Part shown: piece by piece, positions 52,870 through 61,905 of the stretch
Position numbering within the stretch: position 1 is the stretch's first letter
Layout of the letters: each line of letters starts with the position of its first letter
From: JAFLBI01 sp964616465
Lineage (GTDB): Bacteria > Bacteroidota > Bacteroidia > Chitinophagales > Chitinophagaceae
Direction of reading: 5' to 3'
Assembly: GCA_964616465.1 (NCBI GenBank)
Contig: CAZTTO010000003.1
Span: forward strand, 62,001 to 126,000
DNA length: 64,000 bases
Translations under genes and position numbers: made by a program
The notes under the pieces: generated by a model
What the model was told of the DNA's origin: nothing
The model's database searches: none
What the model saw: only the letters and a program-made list of their open reading frames with translations

Positions 52870-54297
52870 GTGCGAAAACAAAAAAAGACACAAATTTTAG
52901 AAAGAGTTAAAGTCGACAATTATGCGGCAGAGGGAAAATCACTCGCGCGCGTCGATGGTAAGGTGGTATTTATTGAAGGTACTGTTCCGGGAGATGTGGT
53001 GGATGTTCAGCTTTACAAAAACAAAAAGGATTGGGCAGAAGGCTTTCCCATTCATTTTCATGAATATTCATCTCAACGTGTAACACCATTTTGTAGCCAT
53101 TTTGGTTCTTGCGGTGGTTGTCAGTGGCAAACCGTTCCTTATGAAGAACAACTTCGCTTCAAACAACAACAAGTAGAAGACCATTTGTCGCGCATTGCAA
53201 AAGTTCCTTTACCTACTATCAATCCTATTTTAGGTGCAGAACAACACAAGTATTATAGAAATAAAATGGAATACACTTTTGCTAATAAGCGGTTTATTCC
53301 AGAACAACAATTCAGAGAGCTGAAAGCAAAAGGTGAATCAACCAATATGTGGATGAATGTGGGCGGATTTCATGCAAAGGGAATTTTTGATAAGGTTGTT
53401 GAAATTGATACTTGTCACTTACAAGCAGAGCCATCCAATGCAATTAGACAGTTCATTGTTGAATACGGGAGAAAAAATGAGTTGAGCTTCTATGATATTC
53501 GGATGCACCAAGGCTTTCTTAGAAATGTAATGGTGCGTATAGCAACAACGGGTGAAGTAATGGTGAATGTTATTTTGGGTTATGAAGATCCTACATTGCG
53601 CGAGCCTCTTTTAGCTGCACTGATGCAAGCTTTTCCTCAAATTACTACCCTGCTTTATACTATTAATACCAAATTCAACGATAGTATTTTTGATCTTCAT
53701 CCAATGGTGTTTCATGGCCATGGATTTATTTTAGAAAACTTGGAGGATTTTCAGTTTAAAATCAGTCCAAAATCTTTTTTCCAAACCAATACACGCCAGG
53801 GTGAGCAACTGTACCGTGTAACCAGAGACTTTGCTGAATTAAACGGAAGCCAACATTTATATGATTTGTATTGCGGTACAGGAAGTATAGGTATTTTCTG
53901 TAGCAAGCAAGTGAAATCGCTCGTGGGTGTTGAACTCATTGAGCAAGCTATTGAAGATGCAAAAGAAAATGCACGCATCAATAAAATTGAAGCGGCACAC
54001 TTTACAGCTGGTGATGTAATTCAGGTGTGCAATGATGCTTTCTTTGAAGTACATGGCCGTCCAGATGTGGTCATTACCGATCCGCCCCGTGCCGGCATGC
54101 ATGAGAAGCTGGTACAAAAACTGTTGGATATTGCAGCTCCATTGGTAGTTTATGTAAGTTGTAATCCAGCCACCCAAGCGCGTGATTTACAGGCATTGGG
54201 TGAAAAATATTCTGTTGAAAAAATTCAACCTGTAGATATGTTTCCGCAAACCCATCATATTGAGAATGTGGTGCAACTGAAACTAAAAATAGGATAA
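52870..54297 (+). CDS. rlmD: RlmD-type 23S rRNA (uracil-C5) methyltransferase
   Basis: 475 residues from a GTG start at 52870 (MRKQKKTQ...). A TRAM domain (KVDNYAAEGKSLARVDGKVVFIEGTVPGDVV), an iron-sulfur cysteine cluster (CSHFGSCGGCQW), then the methyltransferase domain with LYDLYCGTGSIGIF (motif I), VVITDPPRAGMH, and the catalytic cysteine in VSCNPATQARDL. TrmA/RumA family; RlmD versus RlmC is inferred from the cluster. No better start is available downstream. Confidence 0.92.
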   Translation: MRKQKKTQILERVKVDNYAAEGKSLARVDGKVVFIEGTVPGDVVDVQLYKNKKDWAEGFPIHFHEYSSQRVTPFCSHFGSCGGCQWQTVPYEEQLRFKQQQVEDHLSRIAKVPLPTINPILGAEQHKYYRNKMEYTFANKRFIPEQQFRELKAKGESTNMWMNVGGFHAKGIFDKVVEIDTCHLQAEPSNAIRQFIVEYGRKNELSFYDIRMHQGFLRNVMVRIATTGEVMVNVILGYEDPTLREPLLAALMQAFPQITTLLYTINTKFNDSIFDLHPMVFHGHGFILENLEDFQFKISPKSFFQTNTRQGEQLYRVTRDFAELNGSQHLYDLYCGTGSIGIFCSKQVKSLVGVELIEQAIEDAKENARINKIEAAHFTAGDVIQVCNDAFFEVHGRPDVVITDPPRAGMHEKLVQKLLDIAAPLVVYVSCNPATQARDLQALGEKYSVEKIQPVDMFPQTHHIENVVQLKLKIG

Positions 54298-54326
54298 ATT
54301 GTTACACAAATTATTGAACAAACACT

Positions 54327-55061
54327 ATGACTGAATTCAGGCCTAGCCGATTTGAAATACTTCCCGTGATCATCAAAAATCTGGTGATTATTAACGGACT
54401 TTTTTTTCTTGCACAAAACTCTTTGTCGCAAACTGGCTCAATGTTTTCTTTAGAAGATCATTTCGCACTCCATGCATGGCAAAGTTCACTTTTTAAGCCG
54501 TGGCAATTGCTTACCCATATGTTTATGCATGGCAGCTTTTGGCATTTGTTCGGAAATATGTTCGCTCTTTGGATGTTTGGTTCTGTACTCGAAAACCTTT
54601 GGGGTTCAAAACGATTTCTTACTTTTTATATAATATGTGGATTGGGAGCTGCGTTAATTCACCTCTTATTTCTTAACTATGAAATAAGCGGATTGATGCG
54701 CGATTATAATGCACTCGTTAATCAACATGCACAGGGCGAAATATCAATAGGGGAATTCAACAGAGTTACATCTTACTACAATTTGAAATTAAACACCGCT
54801 ACCCTCGGTGCCAGTGGTGCAGTATTTGGTGTGTTAGCTGCCTTTGTATATTTATTCCCCAATACCTATATCTACCTCTATTTCTTGGTGCCAATTAAAG
54901 CCAAATGGTTGGGATTGGGCTATTTTGCTTTTGAAGTGTTTTATGCACTTAAAAACTCAGCTGGCGACAATGTTGCTCGATGGGCGCACATAGGAGGTGC
55001 TATTGTTGGGTTAATTTTAGTACTAACTTGGAACAAAACCAATAGAAAATCGTTCTTTTAA
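54327..55061 (+). CDS. Rhomboid intramembrane serine protease
   Basis: 244 residues, six membrane segments. Catalytic Ser163 in GASGAVFG and His221 in RWAHIGG form the dyad; the oxyanion helpers His73 and Asn77 are in SFWHLFGNMFALWMFG. A ~35-residue insert lies between TM3 and TM4. Cleaves membrane-spanning substrates. Starts 29 bp after rlmD; the second rhomboid follows 14 bp later. Confidence 0.93.
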   Translation: MTEFRPSRFEILPVIIKNLVIINGLFFLAQNSLSQTGSMFSLEDHFALHAWQSSLFKPWQLLTHMFMHGSFWHLFGNMFALWMFGSVLENLWGSKRFLTFYIICGLGAALIHLLFLNYEISGLMRDYNALVNQHAQGEISIGEFNRVTSYYNLKLNTATLGASGAVFGVLAAFVYLFPNTYIYLYFLVPIKAKWLGLGYFAFEVFYALKNSAGDNVARWAHIGGAIVGLILVLTWNKTNRKSFF

Positions 55062-55075
55062 TTATACACGGTAAT

Positions 55076-55999
55076 ATGCAACGCTTTTCAACAGGTAGAA
55101 AAACATTATTAGGGCAAGATAACAATACGCTAATTTTACTTTTAGCAGTGAATGCACTGGTGTTTGTGCTGATCAATTTTCTGAAAATTGTTTACTTCCT
55201 CAGCGATATTCCAATTGAGTTCTTTTATCGTCAAATATTACAATGGTTTAGTTTAACAGCAGATACAGAACAACTCGTTTTTAGGCCCTGGACAGTATTT
55301 TCATATATGTTCACCCACGAAAGAGTTTGGTCGCTCATCGGCACTTTGCTTTGGTTATGGGGTTTTGGATTCATTTTACAAGACCTCACCGGAAATCAAA
55401 AATTGATTCCCATTTATTTATATGCAGGTCTAGCTGGTGCTTTATTTTTTGTGGGCAGTACTCAGTTGGTTCCAGCCTTGTATCGAAATTTGGGGAGTAC
55501 CCCGCCCATGTTGGGTGCTGGTGCTGCTGTAATGGGCGTTGCTGTTGCTACAACAGCGCTTGCACCAACGTATAGAATTTTTCCTTTAATCAATGGAGGG
55601 ATACCACTGTGGGTGTTAACAGCCATTTTTGTTGCTTTTGATTTTGCAACAGTTGCAAGCGATCATGGAGGTGTTGCAATGGCGCATTTGGCAGGAGGAA
55701 TGGTAGGGTATTGGTACATCTGGCAAATGAGAAAAGGTTGGGATCCCGGAGCATGGATGACAGATTTTGTAAATTATGTTGACGATTTGTGTAATCCTGA
55801 AAAAAAACATAAAGGAAAAAAGCAACAATCAAGACAGTATTACCAATCTTCTACAAGTCCGTTTACTAAAAAGTCGCGTTTCTCACAAGAAAAATTAGAT
55901 GCTATTTTAGATAAGATCAACCAACAGGGTTACCACATGTTAACCGATGAGGAAAAAACATACCTCAAGGAAGCCAGTCAGGAAAACAATGCAGAATAA
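55076..55999 (+). CDS. Rhomboid-like protein without the catalytic serine (predicted pseudoprotease)
   Basis: 307 residues, rhomboid fold with six membrane segments and a cytosolic C-terminal tail (FSQEKLDAILDKINQQGYHMLTDEEKTYLKEA, DUF6576-like). Where the active rhomboid has GASG, this one has MLGAGAAVMG (serine replaced by G149), and WHLFGN is replaced by WSLIGT (the histidine and asparagine lost), although the later histidine (MAHLAGG, ~204) is kept. It probably cannot cut, and may act as a chaperone or decoy for the upstream protease or as a substrate-binding protein. Confidence 0.85.
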   Translation: MQRFSTGRKTLLGQDNNTLILLLAVNALVFVLINFLKIVYFLSDIPIEFFYRQILQWFSLTADTEQLVFRPWTVFSYMFTHERVWSLIGTLLWLWGFGFILQDLTGNQKLIPIYLYAGLAGALFFVGSTQLVPALYRNLGSTPPMLGAGAAVMGVAVATTALAPTYRIFPLINGGIPLWVLTAIFVAFDFATVASDHGGVAMAHLAGGMVGYWYIWQMRKGWDPGAWMTDFVNYVDDLCNPEKKHKGKKQQSRQYYQSSTSPFTKKSRFSQEKLDAILDKINQQGYHMLTDEEKTYLKEASQENNAE

Positions 56000-56053
56000 C
56001 TGAAGAACGGTTAACTTTATGCCATAGCGAGCTATAGCTTGGTCTTGTTGAAC

Positions 56054-57163
56054 ATGGCAAAAACCCTTATCAGAAGAATTACTAAGTCGTTTTTTGTTGG
56101 CCTCACTCTTTTATTGGTGTTGGCTTTTTTGCTTGCTTGTTTAGGCGGTTCTATTCACCCCTCAAGTGCTTGGTTAATGGGCTTTTTGGTACTAGCTCAG
56201 CCCTATTTAGCTGTTCTATTAATCATTAGCCTAATTTTTTGGTTAATTACAAGACCAATTATTGCTATTCTTCCATTAGTGGCTATTGTTATTGGATGGA
56301 CCAACCTCGGTCACCTGTTTGCTGTAAACGGACTATCCAATAAAGTTGCAAAAGCGGATAGTGTAATAAGAGTAGTAACCTGGAATACGCAAAGCTTTAA
56401 TGGTTTATCAAATCTTCCTGAAGGTAAGAGAAAAGCTGGTGAACAAATTGCGGCCACTTTATTAGAACTTGACGCAGATTTTATTTGTTTACAAGAATTC
56501 AACCATGCTTACGACCGGGAGGAAGGTAATCATATCAAGTTTTTTACTAAGCAATATCCTTATTACTTTTTTTCGAAAGATTATTCCCGAAGAAATGGAC
56601 AGTATGTTTCTGGTTCGATACTTTTTTCAAAACATCGAATTCTACAAACAAAACGTATTCTATATCCCGGCGCAGAAAGTTTAATATGGGCAGATGTTTT
56701 GGTTGGGCGCGATACACTGCGCGTTTTTACTACGCACCTTCAGTCTTTTTTATTTAAGCCAGAGGATTATGAGGGAATGGAAAAGATTAAAACAAGAGAA
56801 GAGGAAGCCATAACGGCATCAAAACCAATTATTCGGAAAATGAAGGCTGCTTTTCTAAGAAGAGCCGAACAAGCAAAAATGGTTAGAGACGCACTTGATG
56901 AATCGCCTTATCCGTATATCATTTGCGGCGACTTCAATGATGTACCCAACTCTTATACCTATAGAACTATTAAAGGCAACGCAAAAGATGCCTTTTTAGA
57001 GAAAGGTTTTGGTATTGGAAGAACTTTTATTTCTCTTGCCCCTACTTTACGAATAGACTATATACTTCACCCAACGGTATTTCAAACGGTTCAACATTTT
57101 ACGGTTGATGAAGACCTAAGTGATCATATTTTACAAGGCGCTGATATTCGACTAAAAAAGTAA
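56054..57163 (+). CDS. Membrane-anchored endonuclease/exonuclease/phosphatase (EEP) family protein
   Basis: 369 residues from ATG 56054. Three N-terminal membrane segments (to about residue 90), then an EEP (Mg-dependent DNase I-like) domain: VVTWNTQSFNG, DFICLQEF (metal glutamate), YICGDFNDVPNSYTYR (aspartate, asparagine), DYILHP and LSDH (catalytic histidine). Acts outside the membrane if the layout is N-in. Substrate unknown; sphingomyelinase-like and nuclease members share this fold. Confidence 0.85.
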   Translation: MAKTLIRRITKSFFVGLTLLLVLAFLLACLGGSIHPSSAWLMGFLVLAQPYLAVLLIISLIFWLITRPIIAILPLVAIVIGWTNLGHLFAVNGLSNKVAKADSVIRVVTWNTQSFNGLSNLPEGKRKAGEQIAATLLELDADFICLQEFNHAYDREEGNHIKFFTKQYPYYFFSKDYSRRNGQYVSGSILFSKHRILQTKRILYPGAESLIWADVLVGRDTLRVFTTHLQSFLFKPEDYEGMEKIKTREEEAITASKPIIRKMKAAFLRRAEQAKMVRDALDESPYPYIICGDFNDVPNSYTYRTIKGNAKDAFLEKGFGIGRTFISLAPTLRIDYILHPTVFQTVQHFTVDEDLSDHILQGADIRLKK

Positions 57164-57264
57164 TATCTTCGCAGCATGAAGAAGCAAACTCGCTTTACTT
57201 TTTGTTGTTGTTGCTGATTTTTTTCGGCCTACCCATCCGTTTCTTCATCTCTCAATTTTTCTAC

Positions 57265-58764
57265 ATGTCACTTAAAGTATACAATTCACTTACTCGCCAA
57301 AAAGAAGTATTTCAATCCATAACCCCAGGCCATGTTGGCCTATATGTATGTGGACCAACAGTAAGTGGAGAAAGTCATTTGGGACACGCTCGTCCGTATA
57401 TCACATTCGATGTATTGTATAGGTATCTCAACCATTTAGGTTATCAGGTACGCTATGTTCGTAATATAACCGATGCAGGACATTTTGAAGAAGAAGGCAG
57501 AGCTGCCGAAGACAAAGTAAGTAGCAAAGCTATTTTGGAAAAATTAGAACCAATGGAATTGGTGCAGAAATACACCAATCGTTTTCATTGGGCAATGCTA
57601 CAGTTCAACAATATAGAACCAAGTATTGAACCTACAGCAACCGGACATATTGTGGAGCAAATCAATATGATTGAGCAAATTATAGCAGATGGGTATGCCT
57701 ATGTTGTGAATGGCTCTGTATATTTTGATGTGAATAAATACCACAAAGATTTTGCTGCAAAGGGACAACCCTATGGTATTTTAAGTGGAAGAAATTTAGA
57801 GGAGCAGCTCGATACCACACGTGATTTAGAAGGTCAGGATGAGAAGCGCAATAAAGCAGATTTTGCTTTGTGGAAACAAGCACCCCCACAACACATCATG
57901 CGTTGGAAAAGCCCGTGGGGAGAGGGTTTTCCAGGATGGCATATTGAGTGTTCGGCAATGGCAACGAAGTATTTGGGAAAACAGTTTGATATACATGGCG
58001 GTGGAATGGACTTGCAATTTCCTCACCACGAATGCGAAATTGCGCAAAGTACTGTTTGCAATCATGCAATGCCTGCTCGTTATTGGATGCACAACAATAT
58101 GATTACCATCAATGGTAAGAAAATGGGCAAGAGCTATAATAATGTCATTAAGTTGAGTGAATTATTTTCAGGCAATCACCCATTGTTGACTCAGCCTTTT
58201 CATCCAATGACAATTCGCTTTTTCATTCTGCAGTCACACTATCGCTCTACACTTGATTTTAGCAATGAAGCATTACAGGGAAGTGAGCGTGCGTTTAAGC
58301 GTTTGTGGGAAGCATATCAGCAAATTCCACAAATTCAAATTGTAACAAATACCGCTGCACAACCTGAATTAGATGCACAATGTAAGCAGCTAGCAGAAGT
58401 AATGGATGAGTATATGAATGATGACTTGAATACTGCCAAAGTCATAGCTAATATGTTTGAGTTGGTGCCAATCATCAATGGTTTGCGTAATAAGCAATTA
58501 CCATTAGATGCTATTTCTGCTCAAACTTGGAATATTGTAACGAGTCAACTTAAGAAGTTTATAGAAGATATTTTTGGTTTGAAGTGGGAACAAGCGGGTG
58601 GCGATAAAATAGAGGGGGTATTACAATTGTTGGTTCAGATTCGTCAATCTGCCAAGCAGAAGAAAGACTTCCAAACCAGCGACACCATAAGGAAAGAGTT
58701 AGCTGCATTGGGGATTCAGCTTAAAGATGAAAAAGATGGTACTACATCTTGGAGTATGGACTAA
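57265..58764 (+). CDS. cysS: Cysteinyl-tRNA synthetase
   Basis: 499 residues. HIGH motif appears as SHLGHAR (near residue 37), KMSKS as KKMGKSYNN (near 270-280), and zinc ligands lie in CGPTVSG, a conserved cysteine in WHIECSAMA, and FPHHECEIAQ. Attaches cysteine to tRNA-Cys. Chosen start 57265 (MSLKVYNSLTRQKEVFQ), which aligns with the family; a longer frame adds a hydrophobic stretch that does not fit. A terminator follows. Confidence 0.96.
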   Translation: MSLKVYNSLTRQKEVFQSITPGHVGLYVCGPTVSGESHLGHARPYITFDVLYRYLNHLGYQVRYVRNITDAGHFEEEGRAAEDKVSSKAILEKLEPMELVQKYTNRFHWAMLQFNNIEPSIEPTATGHIVEQINMIEQIIADGYAYVVNGSVYFDVNKYHKDFAAKGQPYGILSGRNLEEQLDTTRDLEGQDEKRNKADFALWKQAPPQHIMRWKSPWGEGFPGWHIECSAMATKYLGKQFDIHGGGMDLQFPHHECEIAQSTVCNHAMPARYWMHNNMITINGKKMGKSYNNVIKLSELFSGNHPLLTQPFHPMTIRFFILQSHYRSTLDFSNEALQGSERAFKRLWEAYQQIPQIQIVTNTAAQPELDAQCKQLAEVMDEYMNDDLNTAKVIANMFELVPIINGLRNKQLPLDAISAQTWNIVTSQLKKFIEDIFGLKWEQAGGDKIEGVLQLLVQIRQSAKQKKDFQTSDTIRKELAALGIQLKDEKDGTTSWSMD

Positions 58765-58795
58765 ATTAGTATGATATAGTTTTAGACCTAACTAT

Positions 58796-58832
58796 TTGGC
58801 TTACCATTAAGTATGTGGTAAGCCATTTTTTT
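58796..58832 (+). terminator. Intrinsic terminator after cysS
   Basis: GGCTTACCA (58798-58806) pairs with TGGTAAGCC (58816-58824), 9-bp stem, followed by ATTTTTTT. Confidence 0.88.
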
Positions 58833-58886
58833 AATGCTTTGCAAGTAGTTGCAGTTCAATTACATGCAATAATTAGACCTGTTCAG

Positions 58887-58917
58887 TTGCTTTTTTTTAT
58901 TAAAAAAGCTACCTTCG
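58887..58917 (+). promoter_or_regulatory. Probable promoter of the glycan operon
   Basis: TTGC at 58887-58890 and TACCTTCG at 58910-58917 (one off TAnnTTTG), 19 bp apart, 22 bases before the GT87-like ATG. Confidence 0.4.
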
Positions 58918-58939
58918 AAAAACTGCTAATTCGCTGACA

Positions 58940-60076
58940 ATGAAACAGATAATACAACTTCCACTCTTTCAGCACTTTAGGTATTTGGTGATTGCATATG
59001 TTTTAGTCTTTGTGTTGTTTTCCTTAAAAATTGTGTTATTTGAAATGCCGGCTGATAGTTATGTGTGTTTTCGTCAGTCCTTTTTTCATTTAATTGAATA
59101 CAAAAACCTTTATCTACTATATCCCAATGAGTATAAAACCGATTACAATTATGGGCCACTCTTTGCTAGCCTAATGTTTTTTTGGGCTTACTTACCAGAT
59201 GAAATAGGAATATTTTTATGGAATGGTGTGCATTTATCGGCTTATTTATGCGCTATATTTTTATTGCCATTTGAGCAAAAAGCAAAAGTTTTTATAGGCT
59301 GGTTTTGTTTGCAAGAGTACATTACCTCTATGCAGAATGTGCAAACAAACCCAACAATAGCGGCACTCATTTTATTAACAGCTATATATCAATGTAAAGA
59401 AAGGCCTCTATTATCATCTTTATTCTTAGTCTTTGGTATATACTTTAAAGTGTATGTAGTAACAGCTGGCATTTGGTGGATTATTGGCAAACATAAAGTT
59501 CGGTTCTTATTATTTGGGCTTGTGTGGGCATTGTTATTCTTTTTAATTCCCTTGGTATGGGTTGATATAGAGCAGTTGCTTTTTCTATATCAACAATGGT
59601 GGCAAAAAATGCAGCAGCATAGTCAAAGAAGCAGCTTAAGCATAATTGGATTATTACAAATTCTAGTACCCTCTATTCAACAAGTGTACATAATGCTATT
59701 CGGACTTATTGTAACTCTTGGCTTACTATTAAAACATGACATCTATAAGACCGGCAAACAACAGTGGCTTTTTTTAGCACACTTGTTGTTGTTTACCATT
59801 TTGTTTAATCCAGCAAGTGAGTCGCCTACTTATTTGATTGCTGTAACAGGAGTAGCAATGTGGTGGTGGTTTTCTGATAGAACTAAATTAGATCTGCTAT
59901 TATTGATTTGTGTTTTGCTTGGTACTTCATTTATCACAACCGACTTGGTACCAGCAGTTTGGCGAAGTAACTATGTTTATCCCTATCATTTGAAGGCTAT
60001 ACCTTGTGTGATGGTATGGATAAAACTTAGCTATGATTTGTATCTTCCCTCATCCTCTAGACAGTCTTTAGCATGA
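58940..60076 (+). CDS. Polytopic glycosyltransferase, GT87/DUF2029-like
   Basis: 378 residues, mostly membrane: about ten hydrophobic helices. Early ADSYVCFRQSFFHLIEYKNLY and YNYGPLFASLMFF resemble the DUF2029/GT87 (lipid-linked mannose or arabinose transferase, GT-C fold) start, where an acidic residue follows the first helix. Overlaps the next gene by 4 bp (ATGA), so it is the first member of a three-gene glycan operon. Confidence 0.72.
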   Translation: MKQIIQLPLFQHFRYLVIAYVLVFVLFSLKIVLFEMPADSYVCFRQSFFHLIEYKNLYLLYPNEYKTDYNYGPLFASLMFFWAYLPDEIGIFLWNGVHLSAYLCAIFLLPFEQKAKVFIGWFCLQEYITSMQNVQTNPTIAALILLTAIYQCKERPLLSSLFLVFGIYFKVYVVTAGIWWIIGKHKVRFLLFGLVWALLFFLIPLVWVDIEQLLFLYQQWWQKMQQHSQRSSLSIIGLLQILVPSIQQVYIMLFGLIVTLGLLLKHDIYKTGKQQWLFLAHLLLFTILFNPASESPTYLIAVTGVAMWWWFSDRTKLDLLLLICVLLGTSFITTDLVPAVWRSNYVYPYHLKAIPCVMVWIKLSYDLYLPSSSRQSLA

Positions 60077-60999
60077 AATCACAGCTAGCTATTGTTATAC
60101 CTGCATATAATGAAGCATCAAATGTGCAACCACTGTATGCACGCATTACTGAGGTTATGCAACAGGTTCAATACACTTACATCATTCTTTTTGTGAATGA
60201 TGGCAGTAGTGATCATACGCTTCACGAATTAAAATCAATTAGGGAAAAAGACAACTGATTACATTATATTTCTCTTTCAAGAAACTTTGGTCATCAATCG
60301 GCCTTAAAAGCAGGGTTAGATTCTGTTGAAGCAGACATTTATATTAGCTTAGATGCCGACCTACAACATCCACCAGAACTAATTCCTCAACTATTGCAAG
60401 GGTGGGAAGAGGGATACGATGTGGTTTATACTGTTCGGGAAGACCCTCCCAACTTATCGAAGTTTAAAAAAAAGACATCCGCTTTTTTTTACAATATCAT
60501 GAATAGTTTAAGTGATATTGAATTAGATCAAGGGTCAGCAGATTTTAGACTTATGAGCTCCAATGTGGTTGCGGCCTTTAGACAATTTAAAGAAAAAGAT
60601 TTATTTATACGGGGCTTAGTAAAATGGGTAGGTTTTAAGCAAAAATCAATTAGTTATACAGCAGGAGAAAGATACAGCGGTCATTCTAAATATACATTTG
60701 AACGAATGGCTCGTTTTGCACTACAAGGAATTACATCATTTAGTACGAAACCACTTTATGTTGCCACTTACCTTGGCTTTACATTTTCAATGTTGAGCGT
60801 TCTTTATTTGCCGTATGCGATATATGCATTTTTATTTGGAAAAGTAATTTCAGGTTGGACCTCTTTAATAGTTACTGTAGCTTTTTTTGGAGGATTGCAA
60901 TTAATGATTCTAGGAATAATTGGCATATACCTTGGAAAACTTTTTATGCAAAGTAAACATCGTCCTTTGTATATCATTCAATCTTCTACACTATCATGA
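60073..60999 (+). pseudogene. Glycosyltransferase family 2 gene interrupted by an in-frame TGA
   Basis: One continuous reading frame (308 codons) except for TGA at 60256-60258, after codon 61. Upstream part: AIVIPAYNEASNVQPLYARI and LFVNDGSSDHTLHEL, the GT2 nucleotide-sugar region. Downstream part resumes with HYISLSRNFGHQSALKAGLD, DADLQHPPELIP (DxD), RHSKYTF-like YSGHSKYTFERMARFALQGITSFSTKPL, and two C-terminal membrane helices, the layout of undecaprenyl-phosphate sugar transferases. A single base change (TGG or CGA to TGA) would explain it. A restart at ATG 60394 would lack the donor site. Real nonsense mutation, sequencing error and recoding all remain possible. Confidence 0.85.
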
Positions 61000-61781
61000 G
61001 TAAGCCCTTTTTACTTCTATCATTTGATGTTGAAGAGTTTGATATGCCACTTGAGTATGGCCAAAAAATATCATTTGATGAACAAATAGATATTGGAAAA
61101 AAGGGCTTGGATGCATTATCTCATTTCCTCAATAAACCCAAATATAGATCTACTCTTTTTACAACAGCTCAATATGCTATTCATGATGCAGAAAGAATAC
61201 GGCAGTTAGCTCAATATCACGAAATTGCTTCACATACTTTTTATCATAGTTCATTTGAAGAAGATGATCTATTAAACTCAAGATTGAAGCTTGAAGAAAT
61301 AAGCAGGCAAGCAGTGGTTGGCTTAAGAATGCCAAGAATGCGAGATGTGTCTACACATGCAGTAAAAAAAGCAGGATATTTATACGATTCTTCAATTAAC
61401 CCAATTTGGCTACCTGGGCGTTATAATAAACTTAATGTATCGAGAAAAGTTTTTAAAGATGGAGATTTGTACAGACTTCCAGCCGGAACAAGTAGATTTA
61501 TTCGCATCCCATTTTTTTGGCTGGCATTTAAAAATATGCCATTGACTTTGTTCAGAAAGCTATTATTGGATGCACTAATAAATGATGGTTATTCTTGTCT
61601 GTATTTTCACCCCTGGGAGTTTGTTTCACTAGAAAAATATAAAATGCCCTTTTATACAAAAAGGCCAGATGGTCAACAACTTTTGGACAAGCTTATGGAA
61701 CTTATTTACTCAATTGAAAATGAAGTATCGTTTATATCAATCTCTGAATTTTTAGCTAAATCTGGAATGAAAGAGCAGTAG
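60996..61781 (+). CDS. NodB-type polysaccharide deacetylase with DUF3473-like end
   Basis: 261 residues. SFDVEEFDMP carries the first metal aspartate; SHTFYHSSF the paired histidines (HxxxxH); LRMPRMRD corresponds to the arginine motif; and YFHPWEF is the DUF3473-type end. Deacetylates N-acetyl sugars, here in glycan synthesis with the two upstream transferases. Overlaps the GT2 frame by 4 bp (ATGA), so the upstream nonsense codon could reduce its translation. Confidence 0.87.
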   Translation: MSKPFLLLSFDVEEFDMPLEYGQKISFDEQIDIGKKGLDALSHFLNKPKYRSTLFTTAQYAIHDAERIRQLAQYHEIASHTFYHSSFEEDDLLNSRLKLEEISRQAVVGLRMPRMRDVSTHAVKKAGYLYDSSINPIWLPGRYNKLNVSRKVFKDGDLYRLPAGTSRFIRIPFFWLAFKNMPLTLFRKLLLDALINDGYSCLYFHPWEFVSLEKYKMPFYTKRPDGQQLLDKLMELIYSIENEVSFISISEFLAKSGMKEQ

Positions 61782-61905
61782 CTATTTAAATGAAATGTGA
61801 GATGACTCTAAAGAAGTAATTGAATCAAGTTGCTATAAAAAATTGGACCCTAAAAATGAATTCCGCAAAACTTATTCATTCAAAGGCAGATTTTAATGAA
61901 TGGAT

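Noticed and set aside
57202..57264. Upstream ATG for cysS
   Set aside because: The added hydrophobic residues do not occur in cysteinyl-tRNA synthetases; the start at 57265 fits the family.
60256..60258. Selenocysteine or general TGA recoding in the GT2 gene
   Set aside because: TGA ends other genes here, no SECIS-like hairpin was seen, and the site is not a known active-site position.
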